Shown: positions 1 to 5,501 of the stretch, piece by piece
Layout: each line of letters opens with the position of its first letter
Numbering within the stretch: position 1 is the first letter of the stretch
NCBI GenBank assembly: GCA_023141985.1
Contig: JAGLKH010000322.1
Location: 1 to 5,692, forward strand
Direction of reading: 5' to 3'
DNA from: Flavobacteriaceae bacterium
Lineage (GTDB): Bacteria > Bacteroidota > Bacteroidia > Flavobacteriales > Flavobacteriaceae
Length of the DNA: 5,692 nucleotides
Position numbers and translations under genes: made by a program
The notes under the pieces: model-generated
Database searches by the model: none
The model's input: the letters and a program-made list of their open reading frames with translations, nothing else
Told to the model about the DNA's origin: nothing

Positions 1-35
1 TTCAGTCTTTTTTAAGAGTGTACAACATATCTTAT

Positions 36-215
36 CTTAAACCCAAATTATGCATTAGAACTTCGTTATGAGGGTTAAAACCACAATAAAATATGACTTT
101 TTATAAGTTTTAGCATAGCAATCGTTCTGGTTAAACTTAAAAAAGTAGTGAAACGTTATATTTTGCAGTGGTTTTAAAATGCAATAGATTTTCTAATGCA
201 TAATTTGGGTTAAAG
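36..215. mobile_element. MITE-like fold-back element with about 25-bp terminal inverted repeats
   Basis: The outer arms 36-60 and 191-215 are inverted repeats matching at 24 of 25 positions, with a perfect 21-bp core (40-60 against 191-211; core begins AACCCAAATTATGC). Pairing continues inward: 75-84 pairs perfectly with 168-177 (TTAAAACCAC), 88-94 pairs with 158-164 (AAAATAT), and there are scattered pairs up to about 110/142. The whole 180-bp unit can therefore fold into one long imperfect hairpin. It has no coding capacity. Possible target duplications are TAT on both sides (33-35 and 216-218) or TTAA (37-40 and 210-213); both are too short to be decisive. The architecture fits a non-autonomous miniature transposon or an IS remnant. 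I cannot name the parent family. A long structured RNA is an alternative. Confidence 0.5.
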
Positions 216-273
216 TATTAATTGGTACAGACTAAATTGATTCTAGCAATAAAATCCGTTTTAAATTTTAAAA

Positions 274-291
274 ATCTGTGTTATCTGTGTT
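274..291. repeat. 9-bp tandem direct repeat (ATCTGTGTT x2)
   Basis: ATCTGTGTT occurs twice back to back at 274-282 and 283-291. Similar words occur just before the rsmA start (ATTCGTG then TTTGTGG, 775-790) and at 5533-5540 (AATTCGTGG). From memory, such CTGTG/TCGTG phrases recur in flavobacterial spacers. No function is evident. The rest of the 216-350 stretch is AT-rich, without a gene I can support. Confidence 0.45.
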
Positions 292-350
292 CTATTAAAA
301 AATTGTGTCAGTATAATTTAACTTATTAATGAATCTATAAATACTCTATG

Positions 351-358
351 TATCTTTG
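351..358 (+). promoter_or_regulatory. Putative Bacteroidota -7 promoter box before the DUF4286 gene
   Basis: TATCTTTG exactly matches the TAnnTTTG -7 consensus used by the Bacteroidota primary sigma factor. It would place the transcription start near 363-366, about 15 nt before the ATG at 379, leaving a short A-rich leader (AAACAACAAACAAAAC) without a Shine-Dalgarno sequence. No convincing -33 TTG element is visible at the expected distance, so this rests on the -7 box and its position alone. Confidence 0.45.
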
Positions 359-378
359 CTAAACAACAAACAAAACAT

Positions 379-702
379 ATGATTATTTATAACGTAACGA
401 TAAATATTGATGAGAGTATTCATGAAGATTGGTTAATTTGGATAAAAGAGCACATTCCACAGGTTTTGGCAACAGGAAAATTTATCGAGGCTAAACTTAC
501 TAGGGTTTTAGTTGAAGAAGAAATGGACGGAAAAACATATTCCGTACAATACAGGGCAAAATCAAGAAAAGATTTAGAGGCATATTATAGAGAAGATGCC
601 GAAAGATTAAGACAAGACGGTTTAACAAGATTTTCAGATAAAATGTTAGCCTTTAGGACAGAACTTGAAATTGTTGACGAATACTCTGTGACATTTAATT
701 AA
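379..702 (+). CDS. DUF4286 family protein
   Basis: This 107-residue cytosolic protein has no signal peptide or membrane segment. It resembles the DUF4286 family: a start MIIYNVTINID, then a DWLIWIKEHIPQVLATGKF block (about residues 17-35), a central segment ending in YSVQYRAKS (about 54-62), and a charged helix with EAYYREDAERLR (about 67-78). The sequence alternates strands and helices like a small ferredoxin-like or dimeric alpha-beta barrel fold, which is inference. Its biochemical function is not known to me. The ATG follows an A-rich leader and a good -7 box. It lies upstream of rsmA, an order I recall from many flavobacteria, but 84 nt and a palindromic repeat separate the two genes, so co-transcription is uncertain. 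Length looks complete. Confidence 0.85.
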   Translation: MIIYNVTINIDESIHEDWLIWIKEHIPQVLATGKFIEAKLTRVLVEEEMDGKTYSVQYRAKSRKDLEAYYREDAERLRQDGLTRFSDKMLAFRTELEIVDEYSVTFN

Positions 703-704
703 TT

Positions 705-730
705 TGTCATTCCTGCGAAGGCAGGAATCC
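705..730. repeat. REP-like palindrome directly after the DUF4286 stop codon
   Basis: The unit TGTCATTCCTGCGAAGG... contains a perfect 8-bp stem ATTCCTGC (709-716) / GCAGGAAT (721-728) around a GAAG loop. It starts 2 nt after the stop codon. The same unit recurs in degenerate or rebuilt form at 3523-3540, 4980-4999, 5444-5484 and 5644-5669. No T-run follows, so it is not a canonical intrinsic terminator, although the hairpin could stabilise a 3' end. Confidence 0.8.
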
Positions 731-786
731 ATATCTTCGTACTTCAAACAATAAATTTCAAACTCTAAAAAAACATTCGTGTATTT

Positions 787-1572
787 GTGGCAAAAGACTA
801 TCAGGTAAAAGCAAAAAAATATTTAGGACAACACTTTTTAAACGATGAAAATATCGCTAAAAAAATAGCAGATACTTTAAGTTTAAAAGGATATAAGAAA
901 GTTTTGGAGATAGGCCCGGGCATGGGAGTTCTTACCAAATATTTGCTTCAGAAGGAAATTACAATTTACGTCATTGAGATAGACTCAGAATCTGTAGAAT
1001 ATCTAAAAGCAAATTACTTAAATCTTGCAAATAGAATTATAGAAAAAGATTTTTTAAAGTACGATTTAAAAGATATTTTTAAAGAAGAATCATTTGCAAT
1101 AATCGGTAATTTTCCATACAATATTTCTACGCAAATAGTTTTCAAAACATTAGAGATGCGTAATCAAATTCCAGAATTTTCCGGTATGTTCCAAAAGGAA
1201 GTAGCGCAACGTATTTGCGAAAAAGAAGGCAGTAAAAAATATGGAATTTTATCGGTATTAACTCAGGCATTTTATGATGTAGAATATTTATTTACTGTGC
1301 CACCGCAAGTATTTAATCCACCTCCAAATGTAGATTCGGGTGTTTTAAGACTCACCAGAAAAGAAAATTTTACATTGCCATGTGATGAAAAATTATTTTT
1401 TAAAGTTGTAAAAACTGCCTTTCAACAAAGACGAAAAACACTTCGTAACAGTTTAAAAACATTCAATTTGAGCGATAATTTAAGAGAAGATGTTATCTTT
1501 GGCAAACGTCCAGAACAATTAAGCGTTTCAGAGTTTATTAAACTCACGAGTTTAATTGAAAAAGATATTTAA
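787..1572 (+). CDS. rsmA: 16S rRNA (adenine(1518)-N(6)/adenine(1519)-N(6))-dimethyltransferase RsmA
   Basis: RsmA (KsgA) transfers four methyl groups from S-adenosylmethionine to two adjacent adenines in the 3'-terminal helix of 16S rRNA during late small-subunit assembly; loss causes kasugamycin resistance. The 261 residues show the family in order: KKYLGQHFL (10-18), the SAM-binding motif EIGPGMG (41-47), an acidic strand end VIEID (62-66), the catalytic NFPYNIS motif (108-114), FNPPPNVDS (176-184) and the C-terminal [14 protein letters not shown] (210-223). Length is normal. The start is GTG: an in-frame TAA lies at 766-768, no ATG lies between, and the conserved KKYLGQHFL begins 9 residues in, so little room is left. 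mgtE follows after 14 nt, suggesting one transcript. Confidence 0.97.
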   Translation: MAKDYQVKAKKYLGQHFLNDENIAKKIADTLSLKGYKKVLEIGPGMGVLTKYLLQKEITIYVIEIDSESVEYLKANYLNLANRIIEKDFLKYDLKDIFKEESFAIIGNFPYNISTQIVFKTLEMRNQIPEFSGMFQKEVAQRICEKEGSKKYGILSVLTQAFYDVEYLFTVPPQVFNPPPNVDSGVLRLTRKENFTLPCDEKLFFKVVKTAFQQRRKTLRNSLKTFNLSDNLREDVIFGKRPEQLSVSEFIKLTSLIEKDI

Positions 1573-1586
1573 TAAAAAAATTTCTG

Positions 1587-2963
1587 GTGGAAGAAAACAA
1601 AGATAATATCCAATTTCAAATAAGCGATGAGCTTATTGAAAAAGTAGAACATTTAATAGATTCAAAAAGTGATTTTGAAACACTTGAGTTATTAACTGAA
1701 TTCCACCATGCCGACATAGCTGAGATTTTAGAAGAGCTTAATTTAGATCAAGCTACCTATGTTATAAAACTTCTTGATAGTGAATTGACATCTGAAGTTT
1801 TAATAGAACTTGATGATGATGATCGTGAAAAGATTCTTAAAAATCTTTCTGCAAAGGAAATCGCTGAAGAAATTGAAGAGTTAGATTCAGATGATGCAGC
1901 CGATATTATTGGCGAACTTCCCGAAGAGCGTCAAGAACGTGTAATCTCTCAAATTGAAGACGAAGAACACAAAGCAGATATTCAAGAGCTATTAGCCTAC
2001 GATGAAGATTCTGCTGGGGGACTCATGGCGAAAGAACTTGTAAAAGTTAACGAAAACTGGACAGTAATACGTTGTGTTAGAGAAATGAGAGAGCAAGCAG
2101 CCGAAGTTACAAGAGTACATTCTATTTATGTTGTTGATGACGATGATAAACTAATAGGAAGATTATCTTTAAAAGATTTATTAGTTGCAAAAACAAGTTC
2201 AAATATTAAAGAAATTTATATACCAAAAGTAGATTATGTAAATGTAAATGAAGATGTTGAAGAGGTTGCAAAAGTGATGCAAAAATACAATTTAGAAGCT
2301 ATTCCTGTCGTAGATAATGAACAAACACTACTTGGTAGAATTACCATTGATGATATTGTTGATGTCATAAAAGAAGAGGCCGAGAAAGATTATCAATTAG
2401 CAGCTGGTATTACACAAGAAGTAGAAGCAGATGATAGTATTTTAGATCATATAAAGGCGCGATTACCCTGGTTGGTTTTAGGGCTTTTTGGAGGTTTGGC
2501 AAGTGTATTTATACTAGAAGATTTCGAAACATTGATGACAGACCCAAATGTAAAAAAATTGTTCTTTTTTACACCATTAATTGCAGCTATGGCAGGAAAC
2601 GTAGGGGTGCAATCCAGTGCAATTATAGTACAAGGATTGGCTAACGATGTTGTAAAAGGGAGTCTGTTAAATAGACTATTAAAAGAAATTGGATTGAGCC
2701 TAATTAACGGAATAGCTTTAGGAATATTAGTCATTTTTTTCGGGATGTTTTTGAACTACGATATAAACTTTAGTTTAACCATTGCTATTTCAATGCTTTG
2801 TGTAATAATTGTAGCAGCATTAATTGGTACTTTTGTACCAATCATTTTAGATAAGAAGGGGATTGATCCTGCTATAGCTACCGGACCATTTATTACGACG
2901 AGCAATGATATTTTCGGAATTTTCTTATTCTTCTATCTTGCAAAACTTATTTTAGGGTTTTAA
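1587..2963 (+). CDS. mgtE: Magnesium transporter MgtE
   Basis: MgtE is a homodimeric inner-membrane Mg2+ channel gated by cytosolic Mg2+. The 458 residues match the family's usual length and order. An acidic helical N domain (about 14-138) contains repeated LL/EEL-type helices. It is followed by the DSAGGLM linker (141-147), two CBS domains (about 147-265), a connecting helix, and a membrane domain of about five helices starting near 293 (LPWLVLGLFGG). Conserved pore-domain motifs are GNVGVQSS (337-344) and DPAIATGPFITTSND (427-441). Asp441 aligns by motif with the pore-site Asp432 of Thermus MgtE, which is an inference without alignment. The start is GTG with an A-rich leader and no Shine-Dalgarno; the gap to rsmA is 14 nt, leaving no room for a magnesium riboswitch. 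Co2+ transport is a known side activity in the family. Confidence 0.96.
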   Translation: MEENKDNIQFQISDELIEKVEHLIDSKSDFETLELLTEFHHADIAEILEELNLDQATYVIKLLDSELTSEVLIELDDDDREKILKNLSAKEIAEEIEELDSDDAADIIGELPEERQERVISQIEDEEHKADIQELLAYDEDSAGGLMAKELVKVNENWTVIRCVREMREQAAEVTRVHSIYVVDDDDKLIGRLSLKDLLVAKTSSNIKEIYIPKVDYVNVNEDVEEVAKVMQKYNLEAIPVVDNEQTLLGRITIDDIVDVIKEEAEKDYQLAAGITQEVEADDSILDHIKARLPWLVLGLFGGLASVFILEDFETLMTDPNVKKLFFFTPLIAAMAGNVGVQSSAIIVQGLANDVVKGSLLNRLLKEIGLSLINGIALGILVIFFGMFLNYDINFSLTIAISMLCVIIVAALIGTFVPIILDKKGIDPAIATGPFITTSNDIFGIFLFFYLAKLILGF

Positions 2964-2966
2964 TAT

Positions 2967-3075
2967 TTGGGCGTTCCCTTCTTTGCACTTCGTAGCCTTG
3001 TACAAAGAAGTGTCAGGCTTTCGCAAGTCGCTCTTTTCAAGGAGCTCCAACAATTGCTCAATCCTTAACGCAAAA
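2967..3075. repeat. About 109-bp intergenic palindromic element (GGGCGTT ... AACGC type)
   Basis: The whole mgtE-cupin spacer is occupied by an element starting 3 nt after the mgtE stop. Its ends are inverted (GCGTT 2971-2975, AACGC 3067-3071, flanked by TT/AA). Inside are an 8-bp inverted repeat CTTCTTTG (2978-2985) / CAAAGAAG (3003-3010), the phrase GTCAGGCTTTCGC (3012-3024) and the palindrome GGAGCTCC (3041-3048). ACTTCGTA occurs twice (2987-2994, 3075-3082). It is GC-richer than the flanking DNA. I recognise the GGGCGTT...GTCGGGCTTTCCGC...AACGC pattern from memory as a dispersed element of flavobacterial genomes. Boundaries are approximate. It ends about 18 nt before the cupin ATG, so that gene's promoter or leader must overlap or lie inside it. 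Confidence 0.6.
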
Positions 3076-3092
3076 CTTCGTAATTTTACACT

Positions 3093-3458
3093 ATGAACAC
3101 AATTAATATTAAAGAAAAATTCTCAAAATTCTCAAAAAACTGGCATCCACATCAAATAGCTGTAGTAGACGATATGCAAGTGCTATTGGCTAAAATAAAA
3201 GGCGAATTTGTTTGGCATAAGCATGAAGACGAAGATGAATTGTTTCAGGTCATGAAGGGGACTTTGTTTATGCAATTTAGAGATAGAACAGAAGTTGTAA
3301 ATGAAGGAGAAATGATTGTGGTGCCTAAAGGTGTAGAGCACAATCCAACTACAAAAGATGGTAAAGAGGTCCATGTACTGCTTTTCGAAAAACTATCGAC
3401 AGCTCACACAGGAAATGTAAAGCACGAAAAAACACAAACCTATTATCCGGAAATTTGA
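3093..3458 (+). CDS. Single-domain cupin protein
   Basis: This 121-residue protein is a small monocupin, a beta-barrel that normally holds one divalent metal ion. Cupin motif 1 is clear: G37, H42, H44 and E49 in GEFVWHKHEDEDELFQVMKG (37-56). Motif 2 is also present: G72, P78, G80 and H83 in GEMIVVPKGVEHNP (72-85). All four usual metal ligands (two His, one Glu, one His) are therefore in place. There is no signal peptide, so it should be cytosolic. Such proteins may be enzymes, sugar or phenolic binders, or regulators; nothing here decides the substrate. The ATG at 3093 is the natural start, shortly after the repeat element. The gene appears to be its own transcription unit, bounded by palindromes on both sides. 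Confidence 0.88.
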   Translation: MNTINIKEKFSKFSKNWHPHQIAVVDDMQVLLAKIKGEFVWHKHEDEDELFQVMKGTLFMQFRDRTEVVNEGEMIVVPKGVEHNPTTKDGKEVHVLLFEKLSTAHTGNVKHEKTQTYYPEI

Positions 3459-3466
3459 CTTTTGTT

Positions 3467-3487
3467 ATGCTGAACTTGTTTCAGCAT
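3467..3487. repeat. REP-like palindrome of the ATGCTGAA type after the cupin gene
   Basis: A perfect 8-bp stem ATGCTGAA (3467-3474) / TTCAGCAT (3480-3487) surrounds a CTTGT loop, 8 nt after the cupin stop. This is a different sequence family from the ATTCCTGC palindromes. I recall it as another dispersed repeat in flavobacterial spacers. No T-run follows. Its loop supplies the TTG of the putative downstream promoter. Confidence 0.7.
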
Positions 3488-3506
3488 CTCATAATACATA
3501 CTTTTG
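3476..3506 (+). promoter_or_regulatory. Putative Bacteroidota -33/-7 promoter for the hydroxyacid dehydrogenase
   Basis: TTG at 3476-3478 is followed after 20 nt by TACTTTTG (3499-3506), an exact match to the -7 consensus TAnnTTTG, at a spacing close to the roughly 19 nt usual in Bacteroidota. Transcription would start near 3513, giving a leader of about 36 nt before the ATG at 3549. The -33 element sits in the loop of the 3467-3487 palindrome, and the leader contains the 3523-3540 hairpin. This is a consensus match only. Confidence 0.5.
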
Positions 3507-3522
3507 ATTTTAATTAAAAAGA

Positions 3523-3540
3523 TTCCTGCCTTGGCAGGAA
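3523..3540. repeat. REP-like palindrome in the 5' leader of the dehydrogenase gene
   Basis: TTCCTGCC (3523-3530) pairs perfectly with GGCAGGAA (3533-3540) across two bases. It is a shortened copy of the 705-730 unit, in the opposite orientation. It ends 8 nt before the ATG at 3549, so in mRNA the hairpin would cover the ribosome landing region. Confidence 0.75.
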
Positions 3541-3548
3541 GTTATAAA

Positions 3549-4487
3549 ATGAAAATCCTCCATCTCGATAAAAATCACATATTACTTCTAAATCAACTTA
3601 AAGATTTAGGCTACACAAATCATGAAGATTATTTTTCATCAAAAGATGAAGTAGAACAAAAAATTCAGGATTATGATGGTATTATAATAAGAAGTCGATT
3701 CACAATTGACAAACAATTATTAGATGCAGCAATTAATTTAAAATTTATTGGCAGAGTTGGAGCCGGATTAGAAAATATAGATGTTGCTTATGCTAAACAA
3801 AAAGGAGTGTATCTGATTTCTGCTCCTGAAGGTAATCGTAATGCAGTAGGAGAACACACATTAGGCATGTTATTATCTTTATTTAACAAACTTAACAAAG
3901 CTGATGATGAAGTTCGAAATGGCAAGTGGTTAAGAGAAGAAAACAGAGGTGTCGAACTCGATGGGAAAACCGTTGGAATTATTGGCTATGGGAACATGGG
4001 AAAAGCCTTTGCAAAGAAACTTCGTGGATTCGATGTTGAGGTTGTATGCTATGATATTAAAAACGATGTTGGAGATGAAAATTGCAGGCAAGTATTATTA
4101 CTAGAATTTCAAGAAAGAGTAGATGTGGTTAGTTTGCATACACCAGAAACATCATTAACGCTTAATATGATTAATACAGACTTTATTAATCAATTTAAAA
4201 AACCATTTTGGTTACTCAATACAGCACGAGGAAAAAGTGTGGTCACAAAAGATTTGGTAGAAGCATTACGTTCTGGTAAAATTTTTGGAGCTGGATTGGA
4301 TGTTTTAGAATATGAAAAGGCATCTTTCGAAGATTTATTTGAAAATGAATCAATGCCAGAAGCTTTTAAATATTTAATCAATGCAGAAAATGTTTTGCTT
4401 ACACCACATGTAGCAGGTTGGACAGTAGAAAGCAAAGAAAAATTAGCTCAAACCATAGTCGATAAAATAAAAGACAGGTTTTGTTAA
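3549..4487 (+). CDS. D-2-hydroxyacid dehydrogenase, NAD-dependent (phosphoglycerate dehydrogenase-like)
   Basis: This 312-residue cytosolic enzyme belongs to the D-isomer-specific 2-hydroxyacid dehydrogenases, which interconvert 2-hydroxyacids and 2-oxoacids with NAD(P). The split substrate domain is residues 1-100 plus the C-terminus. The Rossmann domain has GYGNMG (146-151) and Asp169 after the second strand, which favours NAD. The catalytic triad appears intact: Arg227 (NTARGK), Glu256 (GLDVLEYE) and His287 (TPHVAGW). It ends right after the catalytic domain, with no ACT domain, unlike long SerA proteins. No serC is adjacent, so the substrate (3-phosphoglycerate, glyoxylate, hydroxypyruvate or other) stays open. 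I chose the ATG at 3549; the frame stays open to a TTG at 3504, but that extension translates the 3523-3540 palindrome (IPALAG), and conserved sequence begins at MKILHLD. The DUF1801 gene follows after 29 nt. Confidence 0.92.
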   Translation: MKILHLDKNHILLLNQLKDLGYTNHEDYFSSKDEVEQKIQDYDGIIIRSRFTIDKQLLDAAINLKFIGRVGAGLENIDVAYAKQKGVYLISAPEGNRNAVGEHTLGMLLSLFNKLNKADDEVRNGKWLREENRGVELDGKTVGIIGYGNMGKAFAKKLRGFDVEVVCYDIKNDVGDENCRQVLLLEFQERVDVVSLHTPETSLTLNMINTDFINQFKKPFWLLNTARGKSVVTKDLVEALRSGKIFGAGLDVLEYEKASFEDLFENESMPEAFKYLINAENVLLTPHVAGWTVESKEKLAQTIVDKIKDRFC

Positions 4488-4516
4488 CTTTATAGAATAC
4501 TAAAAAGTCAATCAAA

Positions 4517-4975
4517 ATGACATCTAAAGCAACTTCACCAGAGCAATACATAAACGAACTTCCAGAAGATCGGAAAGAAGTTATTTCAAAACTTCGAGAC
4601 GTAATAAACAAAAATTTACCTCAAGGATTTATAGAAGGAATGGGTTATGGTATGTTGGGTTATGTTATACCACATTCTATTTATCCTGATGGTTATCATT
4701 GTTCTCCAGAATTACCATTACCTTTTATGAATTTAGCCTCACAAAAGAATTTTGTGGCTGTTTACCATATGGGAATGTATACTAAAAAAGAAATTTTAGA
4801 TTGGTTTACATTTGAGTATCCAAAGCATTGTAAATACAAAATGGATATGGGAAAAAGCTGTATTAGATTTAAAAAAATGGATGATATTCCTTATGAGTTA
4901 ATAGGGAAGTTAGCAGCAAAAATGTCTTCTGAAGAATGGATTGAGGTTTATGAACAAAACATTAAAAAGAAATAA
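4517..4975 (+). CDS. DUF1801 domain-containing protein
   Basis: This 152-residue soluble protein matches the DUF1801 (YdhG-like) family. The N-terminal helices SPEQYINELPEDRKEVISKLRDVI (7-30) are typical. The core contains GYGMLGYVIPHS (43-54), a proline-rich PELPLPFMNLASQKN stretch (64-78), AVYHMGMY (81-88), and KMDMGKSCIRFKK (108-120). The end has SEEWIEVYE. Members share a fold with small proteins, some described as iron chaperone-like, but no activity is established for this subgroup as far as I know. The ATG follows an A-rich leader (AAAAAGTCAATCAAA). With a 29-nt gap and no repeat between, it may be transcribed with the upstream dehydrogenase. It looks complete. Confidence 0.85.
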   Translation: MTSKATSPEQYINELPEDRKEVISKLRDVINKNLPQGFIEGMGYGMLGYVIPHSIYPDGYHCSPELPLPFMNLASQKNFVAVYHMGMYTKKEILDWFTFEYPKHCKYKMDMGKSCIRFKKMDDIPYELIGKLAAKMSSEEWIEVYEQNIKKK

Positions 4976-4979
4976 TCAG

Positions 4980-4999
4980 ATTCCCTCCTTCGAGGGAAT
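4980..4999. repeat. REP-like palindrome between the DUF1801 and VOC genes
   Basis: ATTCCCTC (4980-4987) pairs perfectly with GAGGGAAT (4992-4999) around a CTTC loop, 4 nt after the DUF1801 stop. It has the same size and loop as the reverse complement of 705-730, but two stem positions differ and both partners have changed with them. It ends 14 nt before the VOC start codon, so it can affect both neighbours. No T-run follows. Confidence 0.75.
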
Positions 5000-5013
5000 G
5001 CAAAAACAAATCA

Positions 5014-5400
5014 ATGAAAAAAAGAGTAACCGGAATAGGAGGTGTGTTTTTTAAAACAAAAGATCCAGATAAAGTTAAAGAGTGGTACGGAAAGCATTTA
5101 GGTTTACCGGTAGATGATTATGGTTGCACCTTTTGGTGGAAAGATAAAGAAGGTAACGATTGTTCGACACAATGGTCGCCTTTTAAAGAAGATACGTCTT
5201 ATTTTCAACCAAGTGAAAAGCAATTTATGATGAATTTTAGAGTAGAGAATTTACATGAATTATTAGCAACTTTAAAAGCCGAAGGCGTTACAATTGTTGG
5301 CGAAGTAGAGGAGTACGACTACGGGAAATTTGGATGGATCTTAGATCCTGAAGGCAATAAAATTGAGCTTTGGGAACCTGTAGACAATGCATTTTTATAG
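5014..5400 (+). CDS. VOC (glyoxalase/bleomycin resistance fold) family protein
   Basis: The 128-residue protein carries one vicinal-oxygen-chelate domain built of two beta-alpha-beta-beta-beta modules. The first is GGVFFKTKDPDKVKEWYGKHLG (9-30); the second is MMNFRVENLHELLATLKAEGV (72-92), closing with the family signature DPEGNKIELWEP (111-122). Glu118 sits at the usual C-terminal metal-ligand position. The usual first-strand His is not evident (GGVFFKT instead), so the metal site may be incomplete and a classical glyoxalase I activity should not be assumed. Members often work as dimers. The ATG follows the leader CAAAAACAAATCA, 38 nt after the DUF1801 stop with a palindrome between. The substrate is unknown; conserved neighbours do not identify it. 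Confidence 0.88.
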   Translation: MKKRVTGIGGVFFKTKDPDKVKEWYGKHLGLPVDDYGCTFWWKDKEGNDCSTQWSPFKEDTSYFQPSEKQFMMNFRVENLHELLATLKAEGVTIVGEVEEYDYGKFGWILDPEGNKIELWEPVDNAFL

Positions 5401-5443
5401 ACACAAAAACCTTTTATTCTTTTCGTTAAATTTATAAATTAAC

Positions 5444-5484
5444 TGTCATTCCTGCGAATCCCGATAGCTATCGGGAAGGAATCC
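5444..5484. repeat. Composite REP element: ATTCCT...AGGAAT arms with a nested palindrome
   Basis: The outer part TGTCATTCCTGCGAA (5444-5458) is identical to the left half of 705-730, and AGGAATCC (5477-5484) to its right end. Between them lies a perfect 18-bp palindrome TCCCGATAGCTATCGGGA (5459-5476), replacing GGC of the simpler copy. The whole unit can fold with ATTCCT/AGGAAT (5448-5453/5477-5482) enclosing the inner stem. It lies 43 nt after the VOC stop. I recall CCCGATAGCTATCGGG as a frequent word in flavobacterial genomes. Confidence 0.8.
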
Positions 5485-5501
5485 ACAATATTAAATAGAA
5501 A

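Noticed and set aside
732..739. TATCTTCG as a -7 promoter box for rsmA
   Set aside because: It differs from TAnnTTTG at one important base and has no clear -33 element, so it was left out as a feature.
1573..1586. Magnesium riboswitch upstream of mgtE
   Set aside because: Only 14 nt separate rsmA and mgtE, too few for any known riboswitch.
2447..2734. Open minus-strand frame of about 95 codons inside mgtE
   Set aside because: It lies opposite the conserved MgtE membrane domain, has no recognisable domain, and is the expected shadow of an AT-rich membrane-protein gene.
3081..3088. TAATTTTA as a -7 promoter box for the cupin gene
   Set aside because: It ends 4 nt before the ATG, so transcription would start at or inside the coding sequence; the last base also mismatches the consensus.
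3183..3374. Open minus-strand frame inside the cupin gene
   Set aside because: It overlaps both conserved cupin motifs on the other strand and resembles no family.
4190..4611. Two minus-strand frames across the end of the dehydrogenase gene and the start of the DUF1801 gene
   Set aside because: Both are antisense to well-conserved coding sequence and show no domain features or promoter-like sequence.
3093..5400. Cupin, dehydrogenase, DUF1801 and VOC genes as a novel pathway or defence system
   Set aside because: All are small, widespread housekeeping-type families with independent spacers and repeats between most of them, and nothing in sequence or spacing ties them into one system.
705..5484. 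Regularly repeated palindromes considered as a CRISPR array or as Rho-independent terminators
   Set aside because: The copies are far apart, sit in separate gene spacers and differ in sequence, so they are not CRISPR. They also lack the T-run needed for canonical intrinsic terminators.
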